Shown: positions 7,980-16,833 of the stretch, one piece after another
Numbering within the stretch: position 1 is the first letter of the stretch
How the letters are laid out: each line of letters begins with the position of its first letter
NCBI GenBank assembly: GCA_002386525.1
Contig: DGIS01000021.1
Coordinates: 62,001-126,000, forward strand
From: Sphingobacterium sp. UBA4616
GTDB taxonomy: Bacteria > Bacteroidota > Bacteroidia > Sphingobacteriales > Sphingobacteriaceae
Direction: 5' to 3'
Length of the DNA: 64,000 bases
Program-made: the position numbers and the translations under genes
Notes under the pieces: generated by a model
The model's input: only the letters and a program-made list of their open reading frames with translations
Told to the model about the DNA's origin: nothing
The model's database searches: none

Positions 7980-9845
7980 GTGAGTATTTTAGCTACAGAA
8001 CAAGTCAGCCATTCTTTCCACGATCGATGGCTTTTTAAAGATTTACATTTCGGACTCCAAAAAGGAGATCGAGTAGCCTTGGTCGGAATCAATGGAACAG
8101 GTAAGTCAACCTTACTTGCCATTTTAGCAGAACGAATTCTACCGACTTCTGGAAAGGTTGTAAAAGAAAAAGGCATAAAAATTGGCTTCTTAGAACAGGA
8201 TCCTGATTTCACAGGATTAAAATCTATCAATGATTTTATTTATAGTGCAGACAATGACCAGCAACGTCTTATCCGCGAATACGAAGAACTTCTTTCGGAA
8301 AGTAATATCGATGAAAAGAAGCTAGAAGATCTGACAGAGAGAATAAGCTCTTTGAATGCGTGGGAATATGAACATAATATAAAGACGATTCTCAATCGGC
8401 TAAATATTATGGATTTTCATCAGGATATTAAAAGTCTTTCAGGAGGTCAACGAAAACGGCTGGCATTAGCCAAACTTTTAATCGATGAACCTGATATCTA
8501 TATCCTCGATGAGCCTACCAACCACTTGGATATAGAAACCATTGAGTGGCTAGAAAAGCTGTTAACGACAGGAAGCAAAACCGTTCTTTTGGTCACTCAC
8601 GATCGTTATTTTTTAGACAATATCTGTACGGAGATACGCGAACTGGATAGGGGTAATCTCTATAATTATAAAGGAAACTATTCCTATTTTCTAGAGAAAA
8701 AATCTGAAAGAGAAGCGATCGATGCAGTGATGGTAGAGAAGAGCAGAAATCTTCTTCGTCGCGAATTGGAATGGATGCGGCGTCAACCTCAAGCACGCGG
8801 TACAAAATCCAAATCGCGTATCGATGCATATTATGAATTGGAAGAAAAATCTAAAGCTATTAAAGGAAACGACTCGGTACAACTTAGTGTAAAAGTGAGT
8901 CGACAGGGATCGAAAATATTGGAACTAGATAAAGTTTCTAAACGTTATGGCACAAAAGAAATCATACAGGATTTTTCCTATACGTTCAAAAAACTAGATC
9001 GTATTGGTCTAGCTGGAAAAAATGGAACGGGAAAATCTACCTTTTTAAACTTGATCACTGGTGAAGAATATCCTGACGCTGGAGTTATCGCTGTTGGAGA
9101 AACAACAGTATACGGATATTATAAACAAGGCGGATTGGAAGCAAATGAAAATGACCGTGTATTGGATGTTGTGAAGAATGTAGCAGATTATATTGAGATG
9201 GCAAACGGAGAGGTAATTACAGCTTCCCAGTTATTAACTCACTTTCTATTTCCTCCTGAAAAACAGTTTGGTTTTGTAAACAAGTTGAGTGGAGGAGAAA
9301 GAAAACGGCTACAGCTCATGCGTGTGTTAATGCGGAATCCAAATTTTCTTATACTCGATGAGCCTTCAAATGACTTAGATATCGACACCTTAAATGTATT
9401 GGAAGATTTTCTCGATAACTACAAGGGTGTACTCATCCTGGTATCACATGATAGATATTTATTAGATAAACTAACGGATCAACTTTTTATTTTCGAAGGA
9501 AGGGGGAGAGTCCAAATCTACAATGGAAACTATGCTGACTTCAAACTCGAACAAGATGAGATCCAAAAGGCAGAGAAAGAAAGACAGAAAAAAAATATTC
9601 AAGAACAGGTAAAGCCAGTTGCAAAGGAAGAGAAGAAAAAGCTTTCTTACAAAGAGCAGCTGGAGTATAATAAACTCGAACAAGAGATAGAAAATCTCGA
9701 GCAAAATATAAAATTGAAAACGGAAGAGCTTAATCAATTAACAGATCATCTAAAGCTTTCGACACTTGCGGAGGAAATTGAATCGATACAAAAGAAGATA
9801 GATGAGAAATCAGAGAGGTGGTTATATCTTGCTGATTTTATGTAA
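7980..9845 (+). CDS. ABC-F family ATP-binding protein (Uup-like)
   Basis: 621 residues with two ABC domains and no membrane segments, so an ABC-F protein acting on ribosomes rather than a transporter. Walker A is at 36-44 (GINGTGKST); the first signature is LSGGQRKR, followed by ILDEPTNHLDI. The second domain has GKNGTGKST, LSGGERKR and ILDEPSNDLDI. The C-terminal 90 residues are charged coiled coil, as in Uup. The start is GTG at 7980; no in-frame ATG lies near the conserved N-terminus. The exact subgroup and role (translation rescue, DNA repair or antibiotic protection) are not resolved. Confidence 0.93.
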   Translation: MSILATEQVSHSFHDRWLFKDLHFGLQKGDRVALVGINGTGKSTLLAILAERILPTSGKVVKEKGIKIGFLEQDPDFTGLKSINDFIYSADNDQQRLIREYEELLSESNIDEKKLEDLTERISSLNAWEYEHNIKTILNRLNIMDFHQDIKSLSGGQRKRLALAKLLIDEPDIYILDEPTNHLDIETIEWLEKLLTTGSKTVLLVTHDRYFLDNICTEIRELDRGNLYNYKGNYSYFLEKKSEREAIDAVMVEKSRNLLRRELEWMRRQPQARGTKSKSRIDAYYELEEKSKAIKGNDSVQLSVKVSRQGSKILELDKVSKRYGTKEIIQDFSYTFKKLDRIGLAGKNGTGKSTFLNLITGEEYPDAGVIAVGETTVYGYYKQGGLEANENDRVLDVVKNVADYIEMANGEVITASQLLTHFLFPPEKQFGFVNKLSGGERKRLQLMRVLMRNPNFLILDEPSNDLDIDTLNVLEDFLDNYKGVLILVSHDRYLLDKLTDQLFIFEGRGRVQIYNGNYADFKLEQDEIQKAEKERQKKNIQEQVKPVAKEEKKKLSYKEQLEYNKLEQEIENLEQNIKLKTEELNQLTDHLKLSTLAEEIESIQKKIDEKSERWLYLADFM

Positions 9846-9857
9846 AATTTCATAAAG

Positions 9858-9873
9858 CGTTTCACGTGGAACG
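9858..9873. other. parS-like ParB binding site 1
   Basis: The core GTTTCACGTGGAAC differs from the widely conserved parS core GTTTCACGTGAAAC at one position. A second copy with the same 14-base core lies 52 bases downstream. parS sites bind ParB and mark the origin region of many chromosomes. Confidence 0.75.
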
Positions 9874-9884
9874 AAGATAAAGCT

Positions 9885-9892
9885 TAAATTTG
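9885..9892 (+). promoter_or_regulatory. -7 promoter box (TAAATTTG) of mnmG, between the parS sites
   Basis: TAnnTTTG match 45 bases before the mnmG ATG. Expected transcription start is near 9899, which would put parS site 2 in the 5' leader. Confidence 0.4.
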
Positions 9893-9909
9893 TAAACAAA
9901 TAAAAACCA

Positions 9910-9925
9910 CGTTTCACGTGGAACA
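9910..9925. other. parS-like ParB binding site 2
   Basis: Same 14-base core as site 1 (GTTTCACGTGGAAC at 9911-9924), just upstream of the mnmG start codon. The spacing of 52 bases is about five helical turns, so both would face the same side of the DNA. Confidence 0.75.
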
Positions 9926-9936
9926 AGAATAGAAAT

Positions 9937-11796
9937 ATGTTTAAAAAATATAATGTAATAGTAGTTGGTGCAGGTCATGCTGGCTGTGAAGCTGCAGCCG
10001 CTGCTGCGAACTTAGGTTCGTCAACATTACTCATCACAATGAATATGGGGGTAATAGCCCAAATGAGCTGTAATCCCGCTATAGGTGGAGTTGCGAAAGG
10101 TCAAATTGTACGGGAGATTGATGCGATGGGTGGATACACAGGTATCATTGCGGATAAATCAACAATCCAGTTCCGCATGCTTAATCTATCTAAAGGACCA
10201 GCTATGTGGAGCCCACGTACGCAAAATGACCGGATGCGATTCGCAGAAGAATGGAGGTTACAATTAGAGTCTCTACCTAATTTAGATATGTGGCAAGACA
10301 CGGTCAAAGAGGTCATCGTAAAAAATGGTAGAGCCTGTGGCGTCATCACTTCAATGGGAATTGAAATAGAATCCGATGCTGTCGTATTAACCAACGGAAC
10401 ATTTTTAAATGGCGTTATCCATATCGGCGATAAGAAATTTGGAGGCGGTAGAACAGGAGAGAAGGCCGCCACAGGTTTGACCGAACAGCTTGTTTCACTC
10501 GGCTTCGAATCAGGTAGAATGAAGACCGGAACTCCACCAAGGATAGATGGAAGAAGCCTCAACTATGCGCTGATGGAAGAACAATGGGGTGACGAAAAAA
10601 GAGGTAGATTTTCTTATACAGATGTAGATATACCCACAGAACAACGTTGCTGTTGGATCACCTATACCAACGATAAAGTACATGAAATGCTACGGACGGG
10701 TTTCGAAAAATCACCCATGTTTACCGGACGTATTAAAGGTTTGGGGCCTCGCTATTGTCCTTCGATAGAAGACAAAATTAACCGTTTTGCAGAACGTGAC
10801 CGCCACCAGATATTTGTCGAACCTGAAGGTTTCAAAACAGTAGAGATTTATGTAAATGGATTTTCTACATCACTACCAGAAGATGTTCAACTAAAAGCAC
10901 TACAATTCATCCCGGGCTTTGAAAATGCTAAGATGTACCGCCCAGGTTACGCCATAGAATATGACTATTTTCCGCCAATGCAATTGGATCTTACACTCGA
11001 AACGCAATTGGTAAAACATCTATTCTTTGCCGGCCAAATCAATGGTACAACAGGATATGAAGAGGCGGCTGCTCAAGGTTTCCTAGCGGGTATTAATGCA
11101 CATCAACGTATCAATGATGATAAAGAACTTATCTTAAAAAGATCCGAATCATATATAGGTGTATTGGTTGATGACCTCGTAACAAAGGGAACAGAAGAAC
11201 CTTACCGGATGTTTACATCAAGAGCAGAACATCGATTGTTACTCCGCCAGGATAACGCGGATATTCGCCTTACTCCATTAGCGTATAAATTGGGACTGGT
11301 AGGTGAAAAAAGAGTAAAGAAAGTACAGGATAAAATAGATAACTCTACAAATATAATCGCCTACTTAAAACAAAATTCCACTAATCTTGAAAAGATGAAT
11401 ACCGTACTGGCTGATGTAGGTTCAAGTGCACTTGCTCAAAAAACCAGATTAAGTAATGTATTGGCAAGACCTCAGGTTAGTATTCAAGATATCATCAAAG
11501 GGGATGAAAGTTTTGCGCAATTTGTAGCACAATTCGATAACGATACCATAGAACAAGCAGAGATCAATCTTAAATATGAAAGCTATTTCGAAAAAGAAAT
11601 AGAGATTGTAAATCGCATGAAAAAGATGGAAGATAGAGAAATAAATCCGGACTTCGATTATAGTTTGTTAAATTCACTGTCCATCGAAGCAAGGCAAAAA
11701 TTATCGAAGGTTAAACCACGTACACTTGGTCAAGCTTCACGAATCTCGGGCGTTTCACCTTCTGATATCAGCGTATTGATGGTTCACATGAGTTAA
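9937..11796 (+). CDS. mnmG: tRNA uridine-5-carboxymethylaminomethyl modification enzyme MnmG (GidA)
   Basis: 619 residues, the family's normal length. MnmG with MnmE builds the cmnm5 group on U34 of several tRNAs, using FAD, NADH and methylene-THF or glycine. The dinucleotide motif GAGHAG is at 11-16. [24 protein letters not shown], the [18 protein letters not shown] block and [17 protein letters not shown] are all classical. The C-terminal MnmE-binding helical domain is complete ([29 protein letters not shown]). gidA is often origin-proximal, in keeping with the two parS-like sites in its leader. Confidence 0.98.
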   Translation: MFKKYNVIVVGAGHAGCEAAAAAANLGSSTLLITMNMGVIAQMSCNPAIGGVAKGQIVREIDAMGGYTGIIADKSTIQFRMLNLSKGPAMWSPRTQNDRMRFAEEWRLQLESLPNLDMWQDTVKEVIVKNGRACGVITSMGIEIESDAVVLTNGTFLNGVIHIGDKKFGGGRTGEKAATGLTEQLVSLGFESGRMKTGTPPRIDGRSLNYALMEEQWGDEKRGRFSYTDVDIPTEQRCCWITYTNDKVHEMLRTGFEKSPMFTGRIKGLGPRYCPSIEDKINRFAERDRHQIFVEPEGFKTVEIYVNGFSTSLPEDVQLKALQFIPGFENAKMYRPGYAIEYDYFPPMQLDLTLETQLVKHLFFAGQINGTTGYEEAAAQGFLAGINAHQRINDDKELILKRSESYIGVLVDDLVTKGTEEPYRMFTSRAEHRLLLRQDNADIRLTPLAYKLGLVGEKRVKKVQDKIDNSTNIIAYLKQNSTNLEKMNTVLADVGSSALAQKTRLSNVLARPQVSIQDIIKGDESFAQFVAQFDNDTIEQAEINLKYESYFEKEIEIVNRMKKMEDREINPDFDYSLLNSLSIEARQKLSKVKPRTLGQASRISGVSPSDISVLMVHMS

Positions 11797-11874
11797 ATAA
11801 CTGATTTACAGATTTTTAATCTAAATACATATATAAGCTTAAAATAAGCGATTTAAGACAATATTCTATTTTTT

Positions 11875-13554
11875 ATGACAACTTCTTCAAAAGAAAATAA
11901 AAGTAGCTCAGAAAGGCTAAAAAATAGCTTTACGCCAAGATTACTTATTTTAAGCTTGTTTATCATGCTTATTGCCTTATCAATACAGTGTGCGAGTATA
12001 CAGCAACCAACTGGAGGGCCAAAAGATTCTATTCCGCCTAAGATTCTATTGGAAAATCCGCCGAATTTCTCGAAGAATTTTACAGAAAAAAAAATAGTCA
12101 TCACTTTTGATGAATACATTAAACTCGCCAATCAACAAAAAGAATTTAGTGTGACGCCCGATATGGGGAGCAATCCGGAATTTAAAGTCAAGAAAAAAAA
12201 TCTTGAAATCACCCTTCCAGATTCTCTTGAAAAGAATACCACATATAGCATCTACTTTGGTAAAGGACTTGTCGATTATAATGCAGGAAATGCATTGGTC
12301 AATTATGCTTACGTGTTTGCTACCGGAGACAAAATCGACTCGCTCAGCATATCTGGTAATGTAAAAAGTGCAATAACTAAAGAGGTAGAGAAAGAAGTTA
12401 AAGTCTTATTGATCCCCATTAGCCAAGATTCTATTTTTGGTAAAAAGAAGGCAAATATATTTACGACAACAGATACTGCAGGCAATTACAAACTAAATAA
12501 TCTAAGGGAGGGAACATACCGCATTTACGCACTCCAGGAAAAAAATAATGACAGAATCTATAACGGTGCCGACGAAGAAATAGGTTTCTTAAAAGATTCT
12601 ATCGTACTAGAGCGAGATCTGAGCAACATTAATCTTGAAATATTCAAGGCCACTCCAAAGAAGTTTAGAACGTTAGAAAAGAAATTTGAAAAAAATGGAA
12701 GTGTACTCCTTATTTTTAATAGAAGAGTAGAAAAACCCAACTTAAATATTCTTGATGATGAAGTAAATAATAAAGATAAAATCATACGCTTTGCAAAAAC
12801 CTCTGATTCTGCGACCTTGTTTATTCCAAATTTAAAAATAGACTCTTTAAAGTTGGCCTTAACGGAAAATGAGAAGCCACTGGATACCATCCTGGTTAGA
12901 AAAGGAAACGTAAAAATAGAACAAACAATAGACCCTATTTTTACACCAAATAACGGGAGGGTCGATCGCATCACTCACCTTCAAGTGTCCGCTTTCACAC
13001 CAATAAAAAATATAGACAAGACAAAATTAAAATTCAAGGAAGATTCTTTGGTGCGGACCAATTATCAGCTGGCTGTGGATACAGCGAATTCAAACATCTA
13101 CCACATTCGATATAATTGGAGGAAGGATAAAAAGTACCAAATTGAATTTGCAGAAGGCGCTATTACGGGCTATTTTGGAGAACAAAACAAAGAAAAAAAA
13201 CTGGATCTTACTTATGATGATAGTGAAAACTATGGGGATCTTACCTTTGATTTCACGGACCTCGATAGCAATACAACATACTTAGTCGAATTGATCAATG
13301 AGAAAAAAGACAAAGTCTATCGCTTAGACAAAATAAGCATAGATAAACCGGCAGTAGTGTATAAACAATATCCAGGCGGTAAATACAGTTTGCGTGTAAT
13401 CCGAGACGATAATGATAACGGTATCTGGGATACCGGAGATGTAGAAAAAAAGACTTTTCCAGAACCCGTTGTATACTTAAACAAAGTATTCACGATACGA
13501 GCAAACTGGGAGCAAAAAGACAGTTTTTCATTAAGTGGCCTCAAGAAAGAATAA
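11875..13554 (+). CDS. Ig-like domain lipoprotein-type protein
   Basis: 559 residues. A charged N-terminal segment precedes a hydrophobic stretch at about 22-38 and a Cys (LSIQCASIQQPTGGPKD). Similar Bacteroidota surface proteins carry a lipoprotein Cys followed by PTGGPKD, so a lipoprotein is likely although the box is not ideal. Next comes a Big_5/SbsA-type Ig-like domain (PPKILLENPPNFSKNF through YVFATGD). Central and C-terminal beta-rich segments follow, including a carboxypeptidase-regulatory-like DTAGNYKLNNLREGTYRIYALQ piece. Translation may start at an internal Met around residue 31. The specific role is unknown. Confidence 0.75.
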   Translation: MTTSSKENKSSSERLKNSFTPRLLILSLFIMLIALSIQCASIQQPTGGPKDSIPPKILLENPPNFSKNFTEKKIVITFDEYIKLANQQKEFSVTPDMGSNPEFKVKKKNLEITLPDSLEKNTTYSIYFGKGLVDYNAGNALVNYAYVFATGDKIDSLSISGNVKSAITKEVEKEVKVLLIPISQDSIFGKKKANIFTTTDTAGNYKLNNLREGTYRIYALQEKNNDRIYNGADEEIGFLKDSIVLERDLSNINLEIFKATPKKFRTLEKKFEKNGSVLLIFNRRVEKPNLNILDDEVNNKDKIIRFAKTSDSATLFIPNLKIDSLKLALTENEKPLDTILVRKGNVKIEQTIDPIFTPNNGRVDRITHLQVSAFTPIKNIDKTKLKFKEDSLVRTNYQLAVDTANSNIYHIRYNWRKDKKYQIEFAEGAITGYFGEQNKEKKLDLTYDDSENYGDLTFDFTDLDSNTTYLVELINEKKDKVYRLDKISIDKPAVVYKQYPGGKYSLRVIRDDNDNGIWDTGDVEKKTFPEPVVYLNKVFTIRANWEQKDSFSLSGLKKE

Positions 13555-13600
13555 TCGAGGCCACTAAAAAAGCCTTTTACACATTCCTAAGTCGTTTAAG

Positions 13601-14107
13601 CTAAAACCAAGAACTGTATAGAACATAATTATGCGGTAACTGTAGTAACAAATCTTTCTGTTCTTCAGTTAGCGCTTTTATTTTTTTTGCTGGCACACCG
13701 GCATATAGGAATCCGGACTCACAGCGCGTATTTTCTAAAACGACAGCCCCAGCAGCAATAATTACATTCGATTCGATCACAGCATTATCCATTACAATAG
13801 CGCCCATACCGATAAGTACGTGATCTTCAACAACGCAACCATGTACCATAGCTTGGTGTCCTATGTTTACATAACTGCCAATTGAAGTACCACATTTCTT
13901 ATAAGTGCAATGTACAACAGCTCCATCTTGGATATTTGTATAGTTCCCTATTCGAATATAATTGACGTCGCCACGTATGACAGCATTAAACCAGACCGAA
14001 CAATGATGTCCAATCTCAACATCACCTACAATCGTCGAATTGGGCGCTAAGAAGCACTCTTCAGCAATTAGCGGTGACTTATCCAAAACGGGTAAAATAA
14101 GTGCCAT
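13601..14107 (-). CDS. Gamma carbonic anhydrase family protein (hexapeptide-repeat)
   Basis: 168 residues of left-handed beta-helix hexapeptide repeats (LAPNSTIVGDVEIGHHCSVWFNAVIRGD and following). This is the YrdA/PaaY/CaiE type of the gamma-CA family. The three probable metal-binding His are in VVHC, NIGHQ and MVHG. A C-terminal helix (ALTEEQKDLLLQLPHNY) closes the trimer. Whether it has carbonic anhydrase activity cannot be read from sequence. It starts 5 bases after the nadB stop codon, so it is probably co-transcribed with nadB. Confidence 0.9.
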   Translation of the reverse strand: MALILPVLDKSPLIAEECFLAPNSTIVGDVEIGHHCSVWFNAVIRGDVNYIRIGNYTNIQDGAVVHCTYKKCGTSIGSYVNIGHQAMVHGCVVEDHVLIGMGAIVMDNAVIESNVIIAAGAVVLENTRCESGFLYAGVPAKKIKALTEEQKDLLLQLPHNYVLYSSWF

Positions 14108-14112
14108 ATCTC

Positions 14113-15705
14113 TTAGAAAATTGTATCCTGTAATATTTCGGAATGCTCGGGATGGTCAGTTGTATAATGCAATCCTCGACTTTCCTTTCGCAACATCGCC
14201 GATTTCGTAACAATGTAAGCTACTTGAATCACATTTCGTAATTCACAAAGTTTGACAGAAAGCCTGGTATTTCTATAAAACTCCTCTGTCTCCTCATATA
14301 ATAGATGGAGCCGCTTAAGCGCTCTTTCAAGCCTAAAATCAGAACGGACGATACCAACATAATCGCTCATGATCTTTTGGCATTCGCGCAAATTGTGAGT
14401 CACCAAAATATCTTCATTAGAACGCGAGGTCTCAGAATCATCCCATTCAGGAACATCACTTATATGACTGATTGTTTCAACCAATTGCGTCGCATCTAAG
14501 AATATACGATGGGCATATACAAGTGCTTCAAGCAGCGAGTTGGAAGCCAGTCTATTTGCGCCATGCAAGCCTGTAGAAGAACACTCTCCGCAGGCATAAA
14601 GATTGAGAATACTGCTACGCCCAAAATCATCCACATAAATTCCACCGCAAAGATAATGCGCTGCAGGTGTCACCGGTATAAAGTCTTTGGACATGTCAAG
14701 TCCAATAGAAAGACATTTCTCATATATATTCGGAAAGTGTTTGATAATATCGTCCTTATCCCTATGCGTGATATCGAGATATACATAATCAATACCAGAT
14801 TTCTTCATCTCCGCATCAATAGCTCTAGCCACGATATCTCTCGGAGCCAACGAAGCTCGCTCATCATAGTCCTCCATAAAAGACTCTCCATTGACTCTTC
14901 TTAAAATACCTCCAAATCCTCTCACTGCTTCGGATACGAGAAACGCAGGTGAGTCCTTAGGGTTATATAGTGACGTGGGATGAAATTGCATAAACTCCAT
15001 ATTACGCACCTTCCCTTTGGCTCTATACACCATCGCAATACCATCGCCAGTGGCAATGGTCGGATTAGTTGTGCTTGAATATACATGCCCAGCTCCACCG
15101 GAAGCCATTACCGTAACCTTACTCAAAATTTTATCTACGTGATGAGAAAATGTGTTGAAAGCATAGATACCATAACACGTGATATCCGTTTTATTCTTAT
15201 CTACATATTCACCCAAATGGTGTTGTGTGATTAAATCAATGGCAAAGTAATGTGTTACAATTTCAATATTTGGATCGACATGTGCCTGCTCTAATAGTGC
15301 CCGTTCTATTTCGTAACCGGTGATATCCTTGTAATGTAATATGCGATGCGCCGAATGCCCCCCCTCCTTTGCTAAGTCATAAAGTCCAGATTCTTCCTTA
15401 TCAAAGGATGTTCCGTAGGAAATCAGCTCTGCAATACGATCAGGAGCCTCGCGAACGACGTTTTCCACAATTTCAACATCACATAATCCGTCCCCAGCTA
15501 TCTGAGTATCAACAATATGCTTTTCAAAGCTATCGGACTTATCCACAACAGCAGCTACCCCCCCTTGCGCATATTTTGTATTTGACTCATCCTCATTAGA
15601 CTTCGTGACTATCAACACTTTACCGAATTTAGAAGCTTTTAATGCGAAGCTTAATCCAGCTATACCTGATCCAATGACCAAAAAATCGACCTTTCTATCT
15701 GCCAT
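14113..15705 (-). CDS. nadB: L-aspartate oxidase NadB
   Basis: 530 residues from ATG at 15703-15705; an upstream in-frame GTG at 15720 would add five residues but is less likely. NadB oxidises L-aspartate to iminoaspartate, the first step of de novo NAD synthesis, handing product to NadA. The FAD motif GSGIAG is at 12-17. The succinate-dehydrogenase-like signatures are present (NTKYAQGGVA, EFMQFHPTSLY, CGGIYVDDFGRSS, LYACGECSSTGLHGANRLASNSLLEALV). It diverges from nadA across a 3 kb noncoding region, unusual for such a pair. Confidence 0.97.
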   Translation of the reverse strand: MADRKVDFLVIGSGIAGLSFALKASKFGKVLIVTKSNEDESNTKYAQGGVAAVVDKSDSFEKHIVDTQIAGDGLCDVEIVENVVREAPDRIAELISYGTSFDKEESGLYDLAKEGGHSAHRILHYKDITGYEIERALLEQAHVDPNIEIVTHYFAIDLITQHHLGEYVDKNKTDITCYGIYAFNTFSHHVDKILSKVTVMASGGAGHVYSSTTNPTIATGDGIAMVYRAKGKVRNMEFMQFHPTSLYNPKDSPAFLVSEAVRGFGGILRRVNGESFMEDYDERASLAPRDIVARAIDAEMKKSGIDYVYLDITHRDKDDIIKHFPNIYEKCLSIGLDMSKDFIPVTPAAHYLCGGIYVDDFGRSSILNLYACGECSSTGLHGANRLASNSLLEALVYAHRIFLDATQLVETISHISDVPEWDDSETSRSNEDILVTHNLRECQKIMSDYVGIVRSDFRLERALKRLHLLYEETEEFYRNTRLSVKLCELRNVIQVAYIVTKSAMLRKESRGLHYTTDHPEHSEILQDTIF

Positions 15706-15759
15706 ATATTTTAAATTCACAAACTATCCCCAAAAGTGACGATTCAAATTAACGAAAAA

Positions 15760-15768
15760 TGTGGAAAA
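15760..15768 (-). other. DnaA-box-like site (TTTTCCACA)
   Basis: Reads TTTTCCACA on the minus strand, one mismatch from TTATCCACA. It is the first of four related sites next to nadB. Confidence 0.4.
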
Positions 15769-15871
15769 CGTGTAAATAAAAGGTTAAATAAAAATGAAAA
15801 GTATTTAACAATTTCCAAGTCCCCTACTTTCCAGCTAAATTTTTGAAACTTTTCCGCATAAAACTCTTGAG

Positions 15872-15880
15872 ATTTCCACA
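15872..15880 (+). other. DnaA-box-like site (ATTTCCACA)
   Basis: Two mismatches from TTATCCACA. A weaker TTTTCCGCA lies about 20 bases upstream. Confidence 0.3.
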
Positions 15881-16042
15881 ATTTTTAAACACAAACTATT
15901 CAACAAAAAAATATGGAAAATAAAAAATGAATAAAATTAGCATTTTAAAAATCAGCTATTTAATCTAAAAATACTGTTGAAAAATTGTTGAAAACTCTAT
16001 AAAAACCTAAAATCAAAATGAAATCAAAGCTATTTATACCAC

Positions 16043-16051
16043 TTTTCCACA
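16043..16051 (+). other. DnaA-box-like site (TTTTCCACA)
   Basis: One mismatch from TTATCCACA, same sequence as the site at 15760 in opposite orientation. Confidence 0.4.
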
Positions 16052-16112
16052 CCATAATAAACAATAAGAGATCTTCTATTTAAAATAATTAGTATTTATT
16101 GAAAAAAAAGAT

Positions 16113-16121
16113 TGTGGAATA
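16113..16121 (-). other. DnaA-box-like site (TATTCCACA)
   Basis: Reads TATTCCACA on the minus strand, two mismatches from consensus. It is the last of the cluster before the repeat-rich part. Confidence 0.3.
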
Positions 16122-16154
16122 CGTTCGAAAATCTTTGTTTAGTTTTGTAAAGTT

Positions 16155-16225
16155 CAATCAGACGCTTCTACGTTTCGATATTTGGAACTTGTAAAAGATC
16201 CCATCGAAATATTCGAATCTGATTG
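16155..16225. repeat. Long nested inverted repeat
   Basis: Outer arms CAATCAGA (16155-16162) and TCTGATTG (16218-16225) enclose inner arms TTTCGAT (16173-16179) and ATCGAAA (16203-16209). It could form a cruciform or RNA hairpin inside the AT-rich region. The right arm merges with a copy of the ATATTCGA repeat. Confidence 0.6.
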
Positions 16226-16254
16226 AGTTTGTTTAGTTTTTATTCATTCTATTC

Positions 16255-16278
16255 GCTTTCTAAAGTGGTTTAGAAAGC
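16255..16278. repeat. Perfect 10-base inverted repeat
   Basis: Arms GCTTTCTAAA and TTTAGAAAGC with a GTGG loop. There is no U-run, and no gene ends nearby, so it is not a terminator. It is also one copy of the TTCTAAAGnGGTTTA repeat family of this region. Confidence 0.65.
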
Positions 16279-16833
16279 AATATTTATTTAATTTTTTTTT
16301 GATATGGATTTAATGTGATTTTAAGAGGCTTAATTTCAAAATCTGTTGCACTTTTTGCAATCGAAAGCTTATATAGTTCGATATTTTAAGTTTTTAATTT
16401 TTATTATGGATTTTATGGAATTCTAAGCTGCTCAAATTGTTAAAAAATGCTATTTGTAAATTTAGCTTAGATGCTGTGAGGTTTCAATATTCGCTATTTT
16501 AAAGAAAATAGTGCATTTTATTGGATTGTAAAGTGCCTGGACCTGTTCCAAATAGTTTATCTGTTGACTTTTTGCTTTAGAAAACTAATTTTAGTGTGCT
16601 TTAGATTTGTCTATTTGTGTTTTTATAAAAATGGAAATTTAATAACTCATTCTGAGCTATTGGATTTTTTGGCATTGATTATTCAAGCAATCAAATCATT
16701 GAAATTCTTCCAGATTGATAGATTTGAGGTGTATTGATATAAATTTTTGAGCTTTAAGCACTTTTTAGTTAAGATATTTAACTGTTTTCTACGATGTAGA
16801 TTTTATATTCAAATCTATAGGCGTCAAATTTTA

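Noticed and set aside
10101..10562. 153-residue minus-strand frame inside mnmG
   Set aside because: It lies wholly within a clear mnmG and has no recognisable protein features; it is a shadow frame.
12558..12974. 138-residue minus-strand frame within the Ig-like gene
   Set aside because: Ser/Phe-rich antisense shadow; the plus-strand gene has a coherent domain architecture.
13534..13565. AGTGGCCTC/GAGGCCACT inverted repeat over the end of the Ig-like gene
   Set aside because: Good stem but no T-run on the plus strand and none suited on the minus strand, so not called a terminator. It may still be a 3' stabilising hairpin.
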